Assembly: GCA_003439945.1 (NCBI GenBank)
Contig: QVRM01004803.1
Location: 124,001 to 188,000 of the forward strand
DNA: 64,000 nucleotides
Origin: Dermanyssus gallinae
Taxonomy: Eukaryota > Arthropoda > Arachnida > Mesostigmata > Dermanyssidae
Direction: 5' to 3'
Shown: positions 33,715-45,079 of the stretch, in pieces
Numbering within the stretch: position 1 is the stretch's first letter
Layout: each line of letters opens with the position of its first letter
Program-made: the position numbers and the translations under genes
Notes under the pieces: generated by a model
Databases searched by the model: none
The model's input: the letters and a program-made list of their open reading frames with translations, nothing else
Told to the model about the DNA's origin: nothing

Positions 33715-36590
33715 GGGTCACTTGCCAGATGCGGCCGGAACTTCACTCGCCGCGGTCTCCCCATTCACCAAGCTAGATGTCGTTCCACGTCTACAACTCC
33801 CGAGTCGTCTTCGACTGCTTCCTCCACGCCAGCACTCCCGTCACAGCCTAGACAGTCGGTGGTCGACAGGCTTATACTTGCGTCGCAACAATCTAGGGTA
33901 ATGCGTGTAGTCCCCCGGGCTGTGAGGCCTTTGGTTGCCGAGTCCCTATGCGACGTCCTCGACCTTGTGGCGGCCAACAACGACGTCCCCTCGTGGGAGT
34001 CGCTCTTGTCATTCGCTTACGTGGTCCTTCAACTGCCACCTTGCACTTCGTCGTCCACCTCTCTGGCAGCGACTGTTCGGTCGAACCTCCGAGCGTTTCG
34101 CGACGACTGGCGGTTCGAATTTCGCGTAGGTGGTGTTAGAAGAGTCACATCAGATGCGTGCGACTCCCCTGAGGACTCGGCACGCCGCGTTTCGTCTAAA
34201 CTGTCCGAGGGAGACGTTTCCGGGGCGGCCCGCTTACTATGCTCTACGGACTCGTTTGCTTCGGGAGACGAAGTCCTGGTCTCGCTTGCCGCCAAGCACC
34301 CACCTGCTCCATCGGACTCGGCTTTTCCGGACCCTCCTGACTCTATGACGCTGCGTCACTCTTCAGTCGATGATGTCTTAGGAGCTGTTGCCAGCTTTCC
34401 GGCCAGTTCGTCCGCCGGTCCTGACGCTTTGCGTCCGCGTCATCTGAAGGACCTTCTTGCACCCGTGCTTGGACCGGTGGCAAGGAGACTGGCCGCAGCA
34501 CTTGCCAGAGTGGTGGACGTCTTGAGATAGGGTACACTGCCGACTGAGGTCAGGGAGATTATATTCGGCGCCAAGCTATTCGCACTCCGCAAAAAGGACT
34601 CATCGATTCGCCCGATTGCCTGTTCTCTCACGATACGGAGGATTGCTGCAAAAATAGCCTGTCGTGAGGCCAAAAATCTTATCATTGAGCAGCTTGGCCC
34701 GCACCAGTTGGGTTTTGGCTTAGCAGGCGGGGCGGAGGCAGCTGTAAATACAGCAAGAGCCTTCGTCTAATCAAGCCCGCCCCGAACGGCACTCTTGAAG
34801 TTGGATTTTCGCAATGCATTCAATACTATTCGAAGGGATCATATACTTCGTGCAGTTCGTGATGCAGTACCGGAAATCTTCAACTTAGTGAATCACGCAT
34901 ACAGAGAGCCATCCGTTCTGTTGTTTGAGGTTGTGAGAGGCGTTGTCCTCGGCATCAGGTATACAGCAGGGATACCCCTTGGGGCCGGCTCTATTCAGCA
35001 TGGGTATTCGTGAGCTGATCAACTCAATACAAGTGCCTTTCAACGCCTGGTACCTCGACGATAGCACACTCGGTGGACCGATGGAGGACTTACTCGAGGA
35101 AGTGCGCAGAATTCTTGCCTTTGAGACAGTCAGTGGCCTGGTGTTAAACACGGCCAAATGCGAGGTGTTCGCGCCGGGGACAGACCCGGACGACCCCACA
35201 TTGAGTGCCTTACTTGCGTTACTACCGGGGTGTAGAGTCATGTCTGAACACGAAGTTACGCTCCTTGGCGCACCGCTCCTACCATCTGCACTGTCGAGTC
35301 TACTCGACCCCATGATGGACAGATTGTGGGCGATGCAAGAACGTCTGCCTCTGGTCGGAGCCCACCAAGGGCTTTACCTACTCCGCTCATCGTTCTCCGC
35401 GTTTCGCCACGTATATATCATACGATCCATGGATTGTTCGGGTACAGTCAACCAGCTTCTCCAACCATTCGACGACCAGGTGGTGGAGGCCCTCGAGACG
35501 GTTTTGGGTCTGAACTTACGACCACGAGAGGTGCGCCAGGCGGCTCTCCCCACCTCCATAGGCGGTCTTGGTCTTCCCTCGGCCCGCTCCTTGGCAGGCC
35601 CTGCCGTGGCCGCCTCGATGCACGCTACTTCGGGTCATGTCCAGCGCCTGCTCCCGCCGGGGGCTTGGGCATTGTTTGAGGCAACTCGCGACGCTATAGC
35701 GGCTGGACTCCAGGCTTCACCGCCTGATATGAATAGACTTGCCTGCCAGAGGGCCTGGGCCGAGAAGGTGCACGAATCTTCGCTTACTGAGTTGCTTGAA
35801 GAATGCGGTGACGACCAGGATAGGGCGCGCCTCCTTGCCGTCGCTCGCCCAGGAGCGAGCGACTGGCTACACGCACTCTCCGCTGACTCATTGGGTACCC
35901 GCCTTGACGACCAATCCATCCGGATCTGCGTTGGCCTGAGACTGGGAGCTGATTTGGTAAGTCACACAGATGCACTTGTGGCGAGCCCGTCGGACGCTTG
36001 GCCAGACACGGCCTGTCTTACGCTTACTCGGCGGGCCGGCGCCCACGTCACACCGCTCTGAATGACATTCTCGCAAGGTCGTTGCGAAAGGCCGGAATCC
36101 CTTGCGTCCTGGAACCGCCTGGTCTTTCTAGAGACGATGACAAGCGGCCCGACGGCTTGACTTTGATACCTTTCTACAAGGGTCGTTCCCTGGTGTGGGA
36201 TGCGACGGTGACCGACTCTCTGACCCCCTCCCTTGTCGGTCCCGGCGCTTCTCGCCCAGGAACTGCCGCTTCCCGCGCCGAGACATCAAAGACAAGAAAG
36301 TATGCGAACTTAGGCCGGGCGTACCACTTTACACCCTTCGCATTCGAGACGCTGGGTGGCCTTGGGCCCCTCACAACCACGCTAATTTCCCAGGTTGGCG
36401 ACGCTTTACAGCAGGCTACGATGGACAAGAGGGCGGGCACTTTCTTCTGCCAACGGCTTTTCCTAGAGATTCAGAGAGGTAACGCGATTTCGGTGCTCGG
36501 AACTATGAAAGACTGGATGGACCCGCGTCTTCGCGTCAGGGGGTCGGGCAAGACTCCCACTCGGACACGAGTGATAGATGAGGAGTGAGC
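33715..36590 (+). pseudogene. YLDD/RLE-type LINE ORF2, copy B (nearly full length, broken)
   Basis: Order seen: an N-terminal zinc finger remnant (CGRNFTRRGLPIHQARC, ~33745-33795); RT palm with SSAGPDALRPRHLKDLL and LLKLDFRNAFNTI; SGIQQGYPLGPALFS and WYLDDSTLGG; a thumb ending SIGGLGLPSARSLAGPA; a degraded knuckle (CTCGEPVGRLARHGLSY, final Cys to Tyr); then DKRPDGLTLIPF with LVWDATVTD, a PD...D pattern fitting a C-terminal restriction-like endonuclease, and FETLGG. Breaks: stops at 34528 and about 34768, shifts near 34950 and 35966 (2-base insertion). RT plus C-terminal RLE characterises R2/R4/NeSL-type LINEs; the exact clade is uncertain. Confidence 0.82.
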
Positions 36591-36599
36591 CATCGGTGC

Positions 36600-36690
36600 C
36601 ATGGATTTAAACATTCACATGTATATATTAAATTCCTAAATGTGTTCTTAGTTATATATTTCAAGAAAATAATAAATCTATCAGATAACC
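36600..36690. other. 3' flank of LINE copy B
   Basis: AT-rich, with ATGTATATATTAAA at 36618 and AATAATAAA near 36668 as possible polyadenylation signals. Confidence 0.4.
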
Positions 36691-36699
36691 AAATATCCT

Positions 36700-37130
36700 T
36701 CTTCCTCAGACCCTGAGCCTCAATCTGATCCGAATCGATTGGTACGAGTTCTGAAACGTGCTCGAGTTTTTTTGTTGAGCGCTGAGCAATTTTGTTTTCG
36801 AGTGGCTTTCCATGTCAAGGAGATAGGGCGGTAGGCCTGACCTTCCACCAGGTTTAGGGACGAGAACTAAGACCGCCCACCACAGAAGTAGTCTCCTCCC
36901 TAAGAACCCTATTCACAAAATGTTTTGAAATCCTCTCATCATCTCATTACAAAGAGCTTAGCCACTTTAGAAAGAATTTTTATGGGTTTTTAGCTTTACT
37001 TACTGCCAGGCATTCCTAGGGGTGCTCCACCTCATCAAGCGTTACACCGGGAACCGCCTCAGATAGAAATTGCATTTGAGCACCTTCCTTTCAGCGCCTT
37101 GTTTATTTTTCAGTATTATGAGATCCCCGT
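36700..37130 (-). pseudogene. LINE RT N-terminal fragment
   Basis: On the minus strand, about 36890-36800 reads LLWWAVLVLVPKPGGRSG then LPPYLL, matching the WKxAxxVLVPKPGKxxxxYRPISLL block at the start of LINE reverse transcriptases. Upstream (37080-36930) AVPGVTLDEVEHP resembles the preceding linker. Frames are broken and the rest of the RT is not visible. Confidence 0.45.
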
Positions 37131-37704
37131 CTGCGCCATTGATGGTCTCTTCTCATTTTCGTGGGTTCTGACCCCGCTAAGCGTCTTTGCAAAGGTCTTA
37201 TTCTTCCTGTCGCATTGCATTTTTCATCTTTTCGCAGCTCCTATGAACCGCTTTCGTTAGTCTTTTTGGATCTGCAAACCCTCCTGCGTTTTCAACTTCT
37301 GGCCTTCTTCTATCCGGGGTCTTCTCTCTGGGCGGTCGGTCGTCGCGTCTCTCCTCCCGTGGCGATCCGTTGCCTCTCAACCGCCCCAAGACGAAGGGGA
37401 TTGGATAGGGAGGAGGAGAAGGATATGCAACCGTTTCACCAAGAATCACAATTCTGAAGCCCAGCGACGCACTGCAGGTTAAGAGACCCATCTGCTAACG
37501 TAACCGCGACTAGATCTAGACTCGTACTGGGGTTCCAAAATATTTAAGTCCTACGGGCCTATGAGCATACTTTTGCATCTGGTGCTCACTGCTTTATCAA
37601 AACTGTGCACGCCAATAGAATTGCTAGACGCCATTTGCTCCTCCCTTCTCTAAAGCAGTAGGCCGTCTGCTTTTCTTCTTTAATAAATAGGTTTCTTTAA
37701 TTAT
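37131..37704. other. No gene recognised
   Basis: About 100-codon frames on both strands lack recognisable motifs. The minus strand may be the upstream linker of the 36.7-37.1 kb LINE fragment. Confidence 0.4.
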
Positions 37705-38290
37705 GTTCATTTCACTCAACTAGAGTATAACAATACCCTGTTGCCTTGGGTAATTGGCATAATGAGGACCCTGTTTCTTCGAATATACAGTCCATACGGG
37801 TCTGTTCGTGAAAGTGTATCTTTTTCGTGGCGACAGAAGTAGTGCAACGTTTTTACTTCACCGTTGTTCATTCCACTGCGTGCTGCTTGGCACACCTCTC
37901 CAGGCAGACGTGCAACTCGTACGCCTCGTGAAAGGAGGCGTTTTAACACACTAGGAAGTACTAACCGTGAACCATGTGTGGTGTATATGTGGCGACTGTC
38001 ACATGCAGAAACAAGCCAACGGTGCAAGGAATTGAAAATGTCCAAGCCCGCGACCTCCCGCCTGGCCTGTTATTTGACTTTAGCTTCCCACTCCGAAAAT
38101 AACAGAATCAAACAATCGTAAGGTATTTTATGCGGCATCGTCAGCCTTAGCCTTAGATACATAGCGTGACTCCTTGCACGGTTAGGCAAGCAAAGCACTC
38201 GCTTTATCTATATTAAAAGGCATCTCTCAAGCTGTTAAAAATTCGCCAGCGTGAGGTGGTTCCACACTCTGTCAAGATCATACGCCAACC
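37705..38290 (-). pseudogene. LINE 3' end with Cys/His-rich domain, copy 3
   Basis: Minus-strand frames read LDIFNSLHRWLVSACDSRHI (38047-37988). In shifted frames they continue NASFHEAYELHVC then LERCAKQHAVE (about 37935-37865), matching the domain at 24.6 and 28.5 kb with two in-frame stops. Bases 38100-38290 align with 28700-28870. The end reads GAGTGAAATGAA near 37717, one change from the motif in copies 1 and 2. Confidence 0.6.
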
Positions 38291-38329
38291 GCCGTAGTCG
38301 CTTTAGACAGGCGAAACCATTAAAATGAA

Positions 38330-38450
38330 GTACACCTGAATGTCCTAAAACTGTCGTGAAACCGTGAATACACGAAGTGTACCGTTTAGTACAGCAGTGG
38401 ATATCAGAACATATAAGAAAAGAGTTCCCAAAGGGGCATAAAGTACGCGT
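38330..38450 (+). pseudogene. Tc1/mariner-superfamily transposase fragment, opposite strand to the 24.8-kb copy
   Basis: The plus strand AACTGTCGTGAAAYCGTGRA segment matches the minus strand of about 24955-24935. After a gap of about 30 bases, YRLVQQWISEHI matches FVQKWLSEHI there. The region holding the catalytic QQD is deleted in this copy. Confidence 0.45.
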
Positions 38451-38469
38451 CAATTTAAACGGTACACTC

Positions 38470-38483
38470 GGTATATATATATT

Positions 38484-38520
<37 letters not shown>
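38470..38520. repeat. (TA)n microsatellite
   Basis: A TA tract with one ATTTACATA interruption. Confidence 0.9.
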
Positions 38521-38522
<2 letters not shown>

Positions 38523-40089
38523 GACTTTGTATGCCCAGCTCCTTTTGTATCTGCTAGTAGTATTACAAGAGTTAGAAACATTGCGGGCCAGTCCTATGGT
38601 CTACCTCTACGCGCCGAAACGATCCAAAGTGGAATAATGACGTAGCAGCATGCTTTGGTTGGCCGATCGTTACCTGCAGATGCCGCCGGCCAGCCCTGCG
38701 ACAGGAGGCGCACTAGCTAGAGGCTTCGAGCGCACGGAGCTAGCACCTTGATAAAAATCCTTTCTCATCACTACGCCTCTCTACAAACACGGCTACTGTG
38801 CCAACTACTAATGCTCCCGCTACCACCGACACCACTAAAACATGCCTTTCTTTTCCGCTCCTGTCTGTGACTTGGACGTCTTTATCAATTTTTATATCTG
38901 CCCGCCCGTTCGTCCATATCTCTTACATCTAGACGTGTGCTAATTTAAACTCGGCGGTGCGCTCTAAGTTGTGCATCGACTAGCGCCTGATATGTGAAAC
39001 AAGCTGGCCCTGTTCTTCTTCGTTTTTATTTTCTTTCTCTTTCTCTTTATCCTCGCCTTCTGCGACTGTCGCTCGTTTTATTCACGAAACAGCCCGCCTA
39101 CGTTGTGAAATCGGCAAACACATGCGCTGACATCTAGGAGGGATCGCGGGATCTCCCCCAACCGCCAGATAACCAGGTCACCGGCCGGCGACACTTGCTC
39201 AATTGTGCAATGCGATAGTACCATGTAGGGACCTTTACCGAAGCGAATACTGATTATTAGGACTTACTTCGGACCTGCGCCGGACCCACTGCCCTGTCCT
39301 ATGTCTAGCCAACTCTCATGCATACGTGTGAGCTACCCTTCTGAGGTTCGATATCTGAGCCCAGTGGACTTTCAAATAGGTTGTCGCCGACAAACTCCTC
39401 TCTCCAGCCTCTGACAAACAAAGCATTTTCGTGCCGCTTAACCACCATGACTATAGACTTTTGCATTCGCGCACAAATGCAAACCTTAGCGTCTGAATCT
39501 GAACATCTTTTTTATTTTGTTTTTTTTTCTTCTTCTTTTTTTTTGCCTCTAAGTCAATCGGCATGTTTAAAATGCAAGCTTAGACTAGATGACGGCGGTA
39601 AAGTACACTATACAGTTGCACATGCACATATACTCGAGACACAAGCGCTAATCGGAGCACGTGTCGCGCTTTAGCGAACCGAGTGATTGCGGTGACAACC
39701 CTTGCGGAAAGGGAAAAAAACATCAAACATAAAAAGCCCTGGAGCTGCCTAACAATAGCACTGTGGCTCCGTTACCGCGGCTGGTGGACCAGAGGGTAGG
39801 GTGATGCTGCTGTCCTATTCAAATCAGAACCACGTTTCGTCCATCAGTCGAAACACTGCTATTCGGGTGGTGCGTATACGTACTTGTCGGCATGAATAGG
39901 TCCAGCGGGACCTCACATTGTTAGTCAAAGTTATGCAGACGCGTTGATACGTTTGTTCTTGATTGGCATTATTTGCCGGCCTCGGCAGCGCGTACGGGTT
40001 CAATACTTGATCGATACGAGACTTACGTCCGGTGTACACCCTGTAAGAGACGTTAGGCAACCGAATAATATAAGCGCCAACTTTACGTT

Positions 40090-40090
<1 letters not shown>
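38521..40090. other. No gene recognised
   Basis: Pyrimidine-rich around 39010-39060 and 39510-39550. No domain was recognised in the 78-97 codon frames. Confidence 0.5.

Positions 40091-40091
<1 letters not shown>

Positions 40092-40131
<40 letters not shown>
40092..40131. repeat. (TA)n microsatellite
   Basis: A pure TA tract of about 40 bases. Confidence 0.95.
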
Positions 40132-40133
<2 letters not shown>

Positions 40134-40609
40134 CATACATTTATATATAGATTTTTTCGCGCATTCGATTTGCAGAGAGCGGGCTGTCAATTCGCTCTTC
40201 TAAATTGGTGACATTTAACACATTAGAGTGTCTCGTCTACAGCGATTGCGTGTACAGCTGAGTTTTGAGTGCTGTGCATCATAGGCCCTGAAGTGTCTTA
40301 TAGGTCTAAAACGTGCCTTTGTTTACATGCAGCAACAATAGTCGGTGCATGCTAGGCGCTAAGGCGTGCGGCGGTGGCAACAGACAGCACAGCGAAGAGT
40401 TGCCAGGCAAACGGCCACGGTTCGTAACCCACACAGTGTTATTGTTTTAATTTAAATTTATTTTATTCACCCTAGTGGGAGCTCATTAGAAAGCACCGGT
40501 TTAGTCGGTTGCGGTGAGAACTTTCAGCGGTGAGAAAGCCGCTAAGATGCCGCTCGGCAGTTCGGGAGAGTCTTTGCTTCCATCCACCCTGGACATAGCT
40601 ACTAGCAGA

Positions 40610-40958
40610 ATAACTTTTTATGACTTTCCTCAATCTGGCTATTCGCTTTTTGCTACGCAAGCTAGTGAAGTATCTTCCGTCGTGCAGAATTTTCTTCCGA
40701 ACACGCCGGTATAATCGGTTCCTTCATGTGCTAACTGGTTCTCCGTAGATTTCACACAACTATGTAGGATAAACAAGAACGTAGATTTCACACAACTATG
40801 TAGGAGAAAAACAGCAGAATAACTACTTTTACAAATTCCACTCTCTCTCCTAAACAAGACGTTTCCGCGTCCTCCTTCCATTGGGAAAAATTATTTTCTT
40901 GCTGAGTTTTACCAAACCTCGAAATAACTACATAACGATATGAATGACCCTGTATATA
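40610..40958 (+). mobile_element. Non-autonomous mariner-like repeat, copy 2
   Basis: Similar in order and strand to 13910-14236, ending GACCCTGTATATA. It carries an extra tandem copy of about 35 bases (CGTAGATTTCACACAACTA, starting at about 40743 and again at about 40780) absent from copy 1. Confidence 0.6.
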
Positions 40959-41345
40959 CCTGCGACTGAAAGCCTCAGTTATCCTTTCGACAAACCAATC
41001 ATCATCTGCGCGTTTAAATGCAAATTTTGCATCTGTTGTATCGAAGATAATTCTTAAGAAATTAAAATTTAAAACTTTGTGGTATGACCACATGATTGCC
41101 AGTGCAAAGGGGGAGCGCAAACGCTTTGTATAGAAGTGAGATAAGACATGTTCTAAAATGTACTGTAAAAAGCGCATTCCGAAGAAAATTTTGAAATGAT
41201 TGGTCTTAGTTAAAGCAGGAGCTCTATTATCTTGCAAATTCTTTTTGATACCATACTAGTTCCTTTTTCCGTTTTTCAATTGAGTAGTGCGTTCTCTCAC
41301 AATCGCGCTTTTTAAACGTATGTCCGACACCCATAATCACAGCTA

Positions 41346-41476
41346 AGAAAGATGCAATAAGAAATCATCTCACTCCTACACGAAACATTTTCGCTTCCCC
41401 TTTTCCATTGGCAAACGTGATTGTTTCACCGAGCTTGACCATACCCCAGATTTTTTAACGAGATTACCCCGCCAAT

Positions 41477-41511
<35 letters not shown>
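41346..41511 (+). mobile_element. Fragment of the mariner-like repeat followed by (TA)n
   Basis: Bases 41346-41454 match the last third of copies 1 and 2 (CTCACTCCTA..., CCATTGGCAAA, CACCGAGYTTGACCATACCC). The tract 41480-41511 is TA. Confidence 0.55.
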
Positions 41512-41514
<3 letters not shown>

Positions 41515-43025
41515 TGGGTGCGAAGATCAAAAAAGGTCCAGGCCCAACCGCAGCGCCAGTAACGACAGTAGCGGCAGCGCTGGTGAACGTAAACCGGGCC
41601 CATCGAATGACGTCACGATTTCGACTGGCCAGCAGAACCAGACGACGCTCGAACGCGCCGGCAATGTTGACAAAAATAGACAGCAAACGGAGCAGCGGTG
41701 CATAGAAGCTCTGTGGAAACTGATAGCTGACAGCAGACATGAAGTGGCCGCGTTTTCCCCTAGTGACAGGCTGCCACTACAACAACCGGAAGTTAACCGA
41801 CAGCCCGGAAGAGGATGGCAGAGGCCAGGAGCTAAGGCAGACCGTCTCTCTGAGCAGGCAACCTCCAAAGGAAGTGAAAGGCCGCGAGTCCGTATGAAGA
41901 AAGCGACAGCCACTAGAAACGGGTAATACAAATATAGACTAGGTGAGCTTTACTGTGTACAAACCATGTGTTACCCATGAAGGTCCTCCGTGTGGGGGGG
42001 GGGGGCTTATGCTCCGGGCAGACTTTTTTTTTGGATAAAACTGCATTTCGACGAGATGCGAGGGGTAAACCTCTTGGTAAGGCTCTTCCCAGTTCAGAAC
42101 GAGATTAACCTGTAGGGAGAATATTAGTCTACTTTTGTTCAACACCTTTGGCTTAGTTCAATGCTATTGAGGCAGCCGACGCTGTAAGTGCGGGCTTGAC
42201 CTGCAGATGCAAAAGGGCAATGAAACAATCGAACTTCTGAGTAGCGTAGGCCTGCGTTGTGCAAATGAGCGTGAATAATTATGTTTGCTTTGGACTGTAG
42301 CGCCCAATGAAAGTTTAAGGCTGCGAAATCTATAATATGAATGCTTGGAAACACCACTTAGTTCTGGCGTTTCTATGCGTGCCCGGCCCTGGCCGTCTTG
42401 ACGCTTGCCACCAGCCAAAATTCCTATTACGGCACTTTTATTTGCGTGCTCTTAACAACGAGTCAATGCGGGTGCGTGCACTGAGAGACGATAATGTCGA
42501 AATCAACGTTGTTCTTCAGGAAATCGTTAAAACTGCAATAGTTAAATTAAAGAAATGGCGAAGGCCGTCCCGGGCTTGTTTGAACTCTAAAATTCAGGAA
42601 GTGTTGGAGCTCCTGCGACGAGCAAAAATCTAGGAGGTCTACAAGGAGTCTACCGACTCCCAGATAACTACTAAGCGTGGTGTTCTATAGGCAGCATAGA
42701 GCATTTTACAAGAAGCTGCCTATAGATAGTAAGCACTGGTATGACAATTAGGAAAAAACGCGCCTGTTTAAGTGGGTAAATATACCATATAATAGACGTA
42801 TATCTGACGTCGCCTGCGGCAAGGTCGTCAATGCCTGGCTGCTTTACTGCTAGACGAGCACGCTCCGGTTCCCGGTTCCTTGATCGAGCAATAGCTCACA
42901 TTTGAAACACCTTAAGAATCTTGTTCTTCAGGGACAAGGAGGTCGCTGGCAAACTGAAGATTCCTCCCGAAGAGTAGTGGTCCAGATGGGATCCACTTTT
43001 TTTTTTTTTTTTTATAGGACTAACT
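41512..43025. other. No gene recognised; small inverted repeat at 42686-42727 and poly-T at 42994-43012
   Basis: CTATAGGCAGC and GCTGCCTATAG form an 11-bp stem with a loop of about 20 bases. The 98-codon frame 42337-42633 is Lys/Arg-rich at its end but not recognised. Confidence 0.5.
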
Positions 43026-43029
43026 GGGA

Positions 43030-43160
43030 AATGCTGTACGCACACACGGACACCACCGCAGGAAACTCGTCTGCAAGTGTGGGCCGGTAGTGTGGGGCTC
43101 CAACCCACTAAAAACCAGTCATGTCCTAATCCCCCAATCGATCGGGCACTGCATAAGCAT
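43030..43160 (-). repeat. Putative R1/I-like LINE 3' UTR repeat, third copy
   Basis: Shares GTGGGGCTCCAACCCACTAA and neighbouring sequence with 6600-6690 and 6910-7035. Confidence 0.5.
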
Positions 43161-43198
43161 AACTTCAAACGATCGAAGGGGGAGAGTAGTTTAAGCAT

Positions 43199-43525
43199 TT
43201 AGCTATCCCGGGATGCCCCGTGGGATGATGTCGTACAGTAACGGTTTTTCTTCTCCTTGGCGCGCATGATGTTTTTCATAATGCTTGCAATGCTAGTCCA
43301 GTCGTCGCGTGACTTAATCATAAGCTGTATGATCGTTCCAAGGGTGCCGTCTTCAGCCCTAGGTAGACCCGCACGCTGAGCGGCCCATTCCGGGCACCAC
43401 AAAATTGTATGTTCAGGCGTATCCTCTGGTTCGCTTTGGCAGTACTTGCAGAAAGGAGATGTAGTTTTCCCAATTCTGAACAAGTATGACTGGAAATCAC
43501 CGTGTCCTGTAACGACCTGAGTGAT
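43199..43525 (-). pseudogene. R1/I-like LINE ORF2 C-terminus with zinc knuckle
   Basis: The minus strand reads QVVTGHGDFQSYLFRIGKT (about 43525-43465), then SPFCKYCQSEPEDTPEHTI and LWCPEW. This is a complete TGHG-F..YL.RI plus C-x2-C-x8-H-x4-C signature of the R1/I group C-terminus. A basic tail ends at the 43199 stop. The open frame covers the knuckle without interruption. Directly downstream, 43030-43160 is the putative 3' UTR repeat shared with 6.6-7.0 kb. Confidence 0.8.
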
Positions 43526-43529
43526 GTAG

Positions 43530-45016
43530 AAAGATGGGATCCACTACAATCATTGGTTAGACACTTGCTGTACAGATACATCAAACATATAGTTTCCAAC
43601 AAAAGTAAGTTTTTTTTCACTTTTTCTTTATGCTGGAATCTAAGTTAATACACGGCAGCCTCAATTAACGATACGGGCGTCGGGCCAAGTAATGTGTTTT
43701 CAGTCGGTATCAGTATGCAGGGACTATGCCAATGGTTCGGCGACAAATTGCTGTCATTGCTGTCAGTGTTGCTGTCCAGATATGTTCTCGCTCACAGTAC
43801 TAACTGATCCGCTCGCGAAGAGTCGGAAGGCTCATTTTATCTATGAAGAGTGAATTGGACGCGTTAAAGCGCATATGCGAGGCGTTAGAGTCATTTTGAG
43901 TAAAAGCTAGGGTCAGCAGCTAAGGACTGGGACACATCCGCAACTCTTTCGCCACTACTGCTATCGCCTCGTATAACCAACACTAGATTGGACGTTTTCA
44001 AATGCGAATCTACGAGTGTGGCAGAGATCTTTACGTAGCACGGCCAGCAGCGGTTTTTTTTGCCCGTTCGCAGGTGCACGCCACTAGTGGTGTTCTAAAA
44101 TCTAAATCTAAAACTTGCGGATTCTCTCTCCTTGTGATGCCCTCTAAAGCCTCACGCCTATCGCTCTACTATCGTTCCAATCGCTGTCCGGCTATTTACC
44201 GGCCACGCAGCGGCGAAAATAAACAGGTACGGGAACATACATTCGTGACTGAAGAGCCGGTTGGGGAGATAGAGGACGACCTGCTGCTAAAGGCATTTCG
44301 GAGTGTCCGGACTGGCTACTTTTCACACCTTTCGTTGCAACAGAACCACAAACAGCGACAAACGGGAGCACCATTATCATGGTTGCGCGCAGACGCCATC
44401 ACGAACCCATTCATTTTTCTTGTTCCTTTCGATCGACGAACAACTATGAACTATCTGTGGTTTGTTCAGTCAGATATGAAGGTTGCCAACCGTCAGCCTT
44501 GGCGTGTTGTGCTCTGACCTCTTACTAAACACCTACCCGTCAATGCGCTAAACTTCGACAAGCTTTTGCGCGGTGGCGCAAAACCGTTACCCTTTGACCA
44601 CGGAGGCTTGCATTATCCATTTCAGACTTAGGGAATAAAATGTGTACGACACCGTCCCTACGGGTAGAAACCAACAGCGTTATCCGCTAGGACTTCTTGG
44701 AATATACTTTTTTTTATTTTCTTGCCTACTCTATTTTTTCGCGGTCTTTTATTTTTTGTTATCTTGTTTGCTCTTTCATAATTACTGTTCGACAGTGATA
44801 ATCTCAATTTAGCACTTGATATTTAGTAATTTGCCAACCCCTCGATGCAAAGCAGGCACTGGCCAGCCTATGAATGTTTAACAATTTTGTTTAATGCTCA
44901 AAAACCTTATCTTATTAGACAGTAATGGCAACGACCAAAACCCAGTCAATGAGCAATTTGTTTTCCGAAAAGTTAGAGCATAACTTTTTGATATCATATT
45001 AATGTTTTCCGCGAAA

Positions 45017-45018
<2 letters not shown>
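43530..45018. other. No gene recognised
   Basis: A 171-codon plus-strand frame (44002-44517) is the longest here. It starts MRIYECGRD and has no domain, signal or composition I can identify, so I do not call it a gene. Confidence 0.4.

Positions 45019-45070
<52 letters not shown>
45019..45070. repeat. (TA)n microsatellite
   Basis: A TA tract of about 50 bases immediately upstream of LINE copy C. Confidence 0.95.
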
Positions 45071-45071
<1 letters not shown>

Positions 45072-45079
45072 CCATATAA

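Noticed and set aside
44002..44517. 171-codon open frame
   Set aside because: No motif, signal, splice context or repeat relationship could be recognised, so it was not called as a gene.
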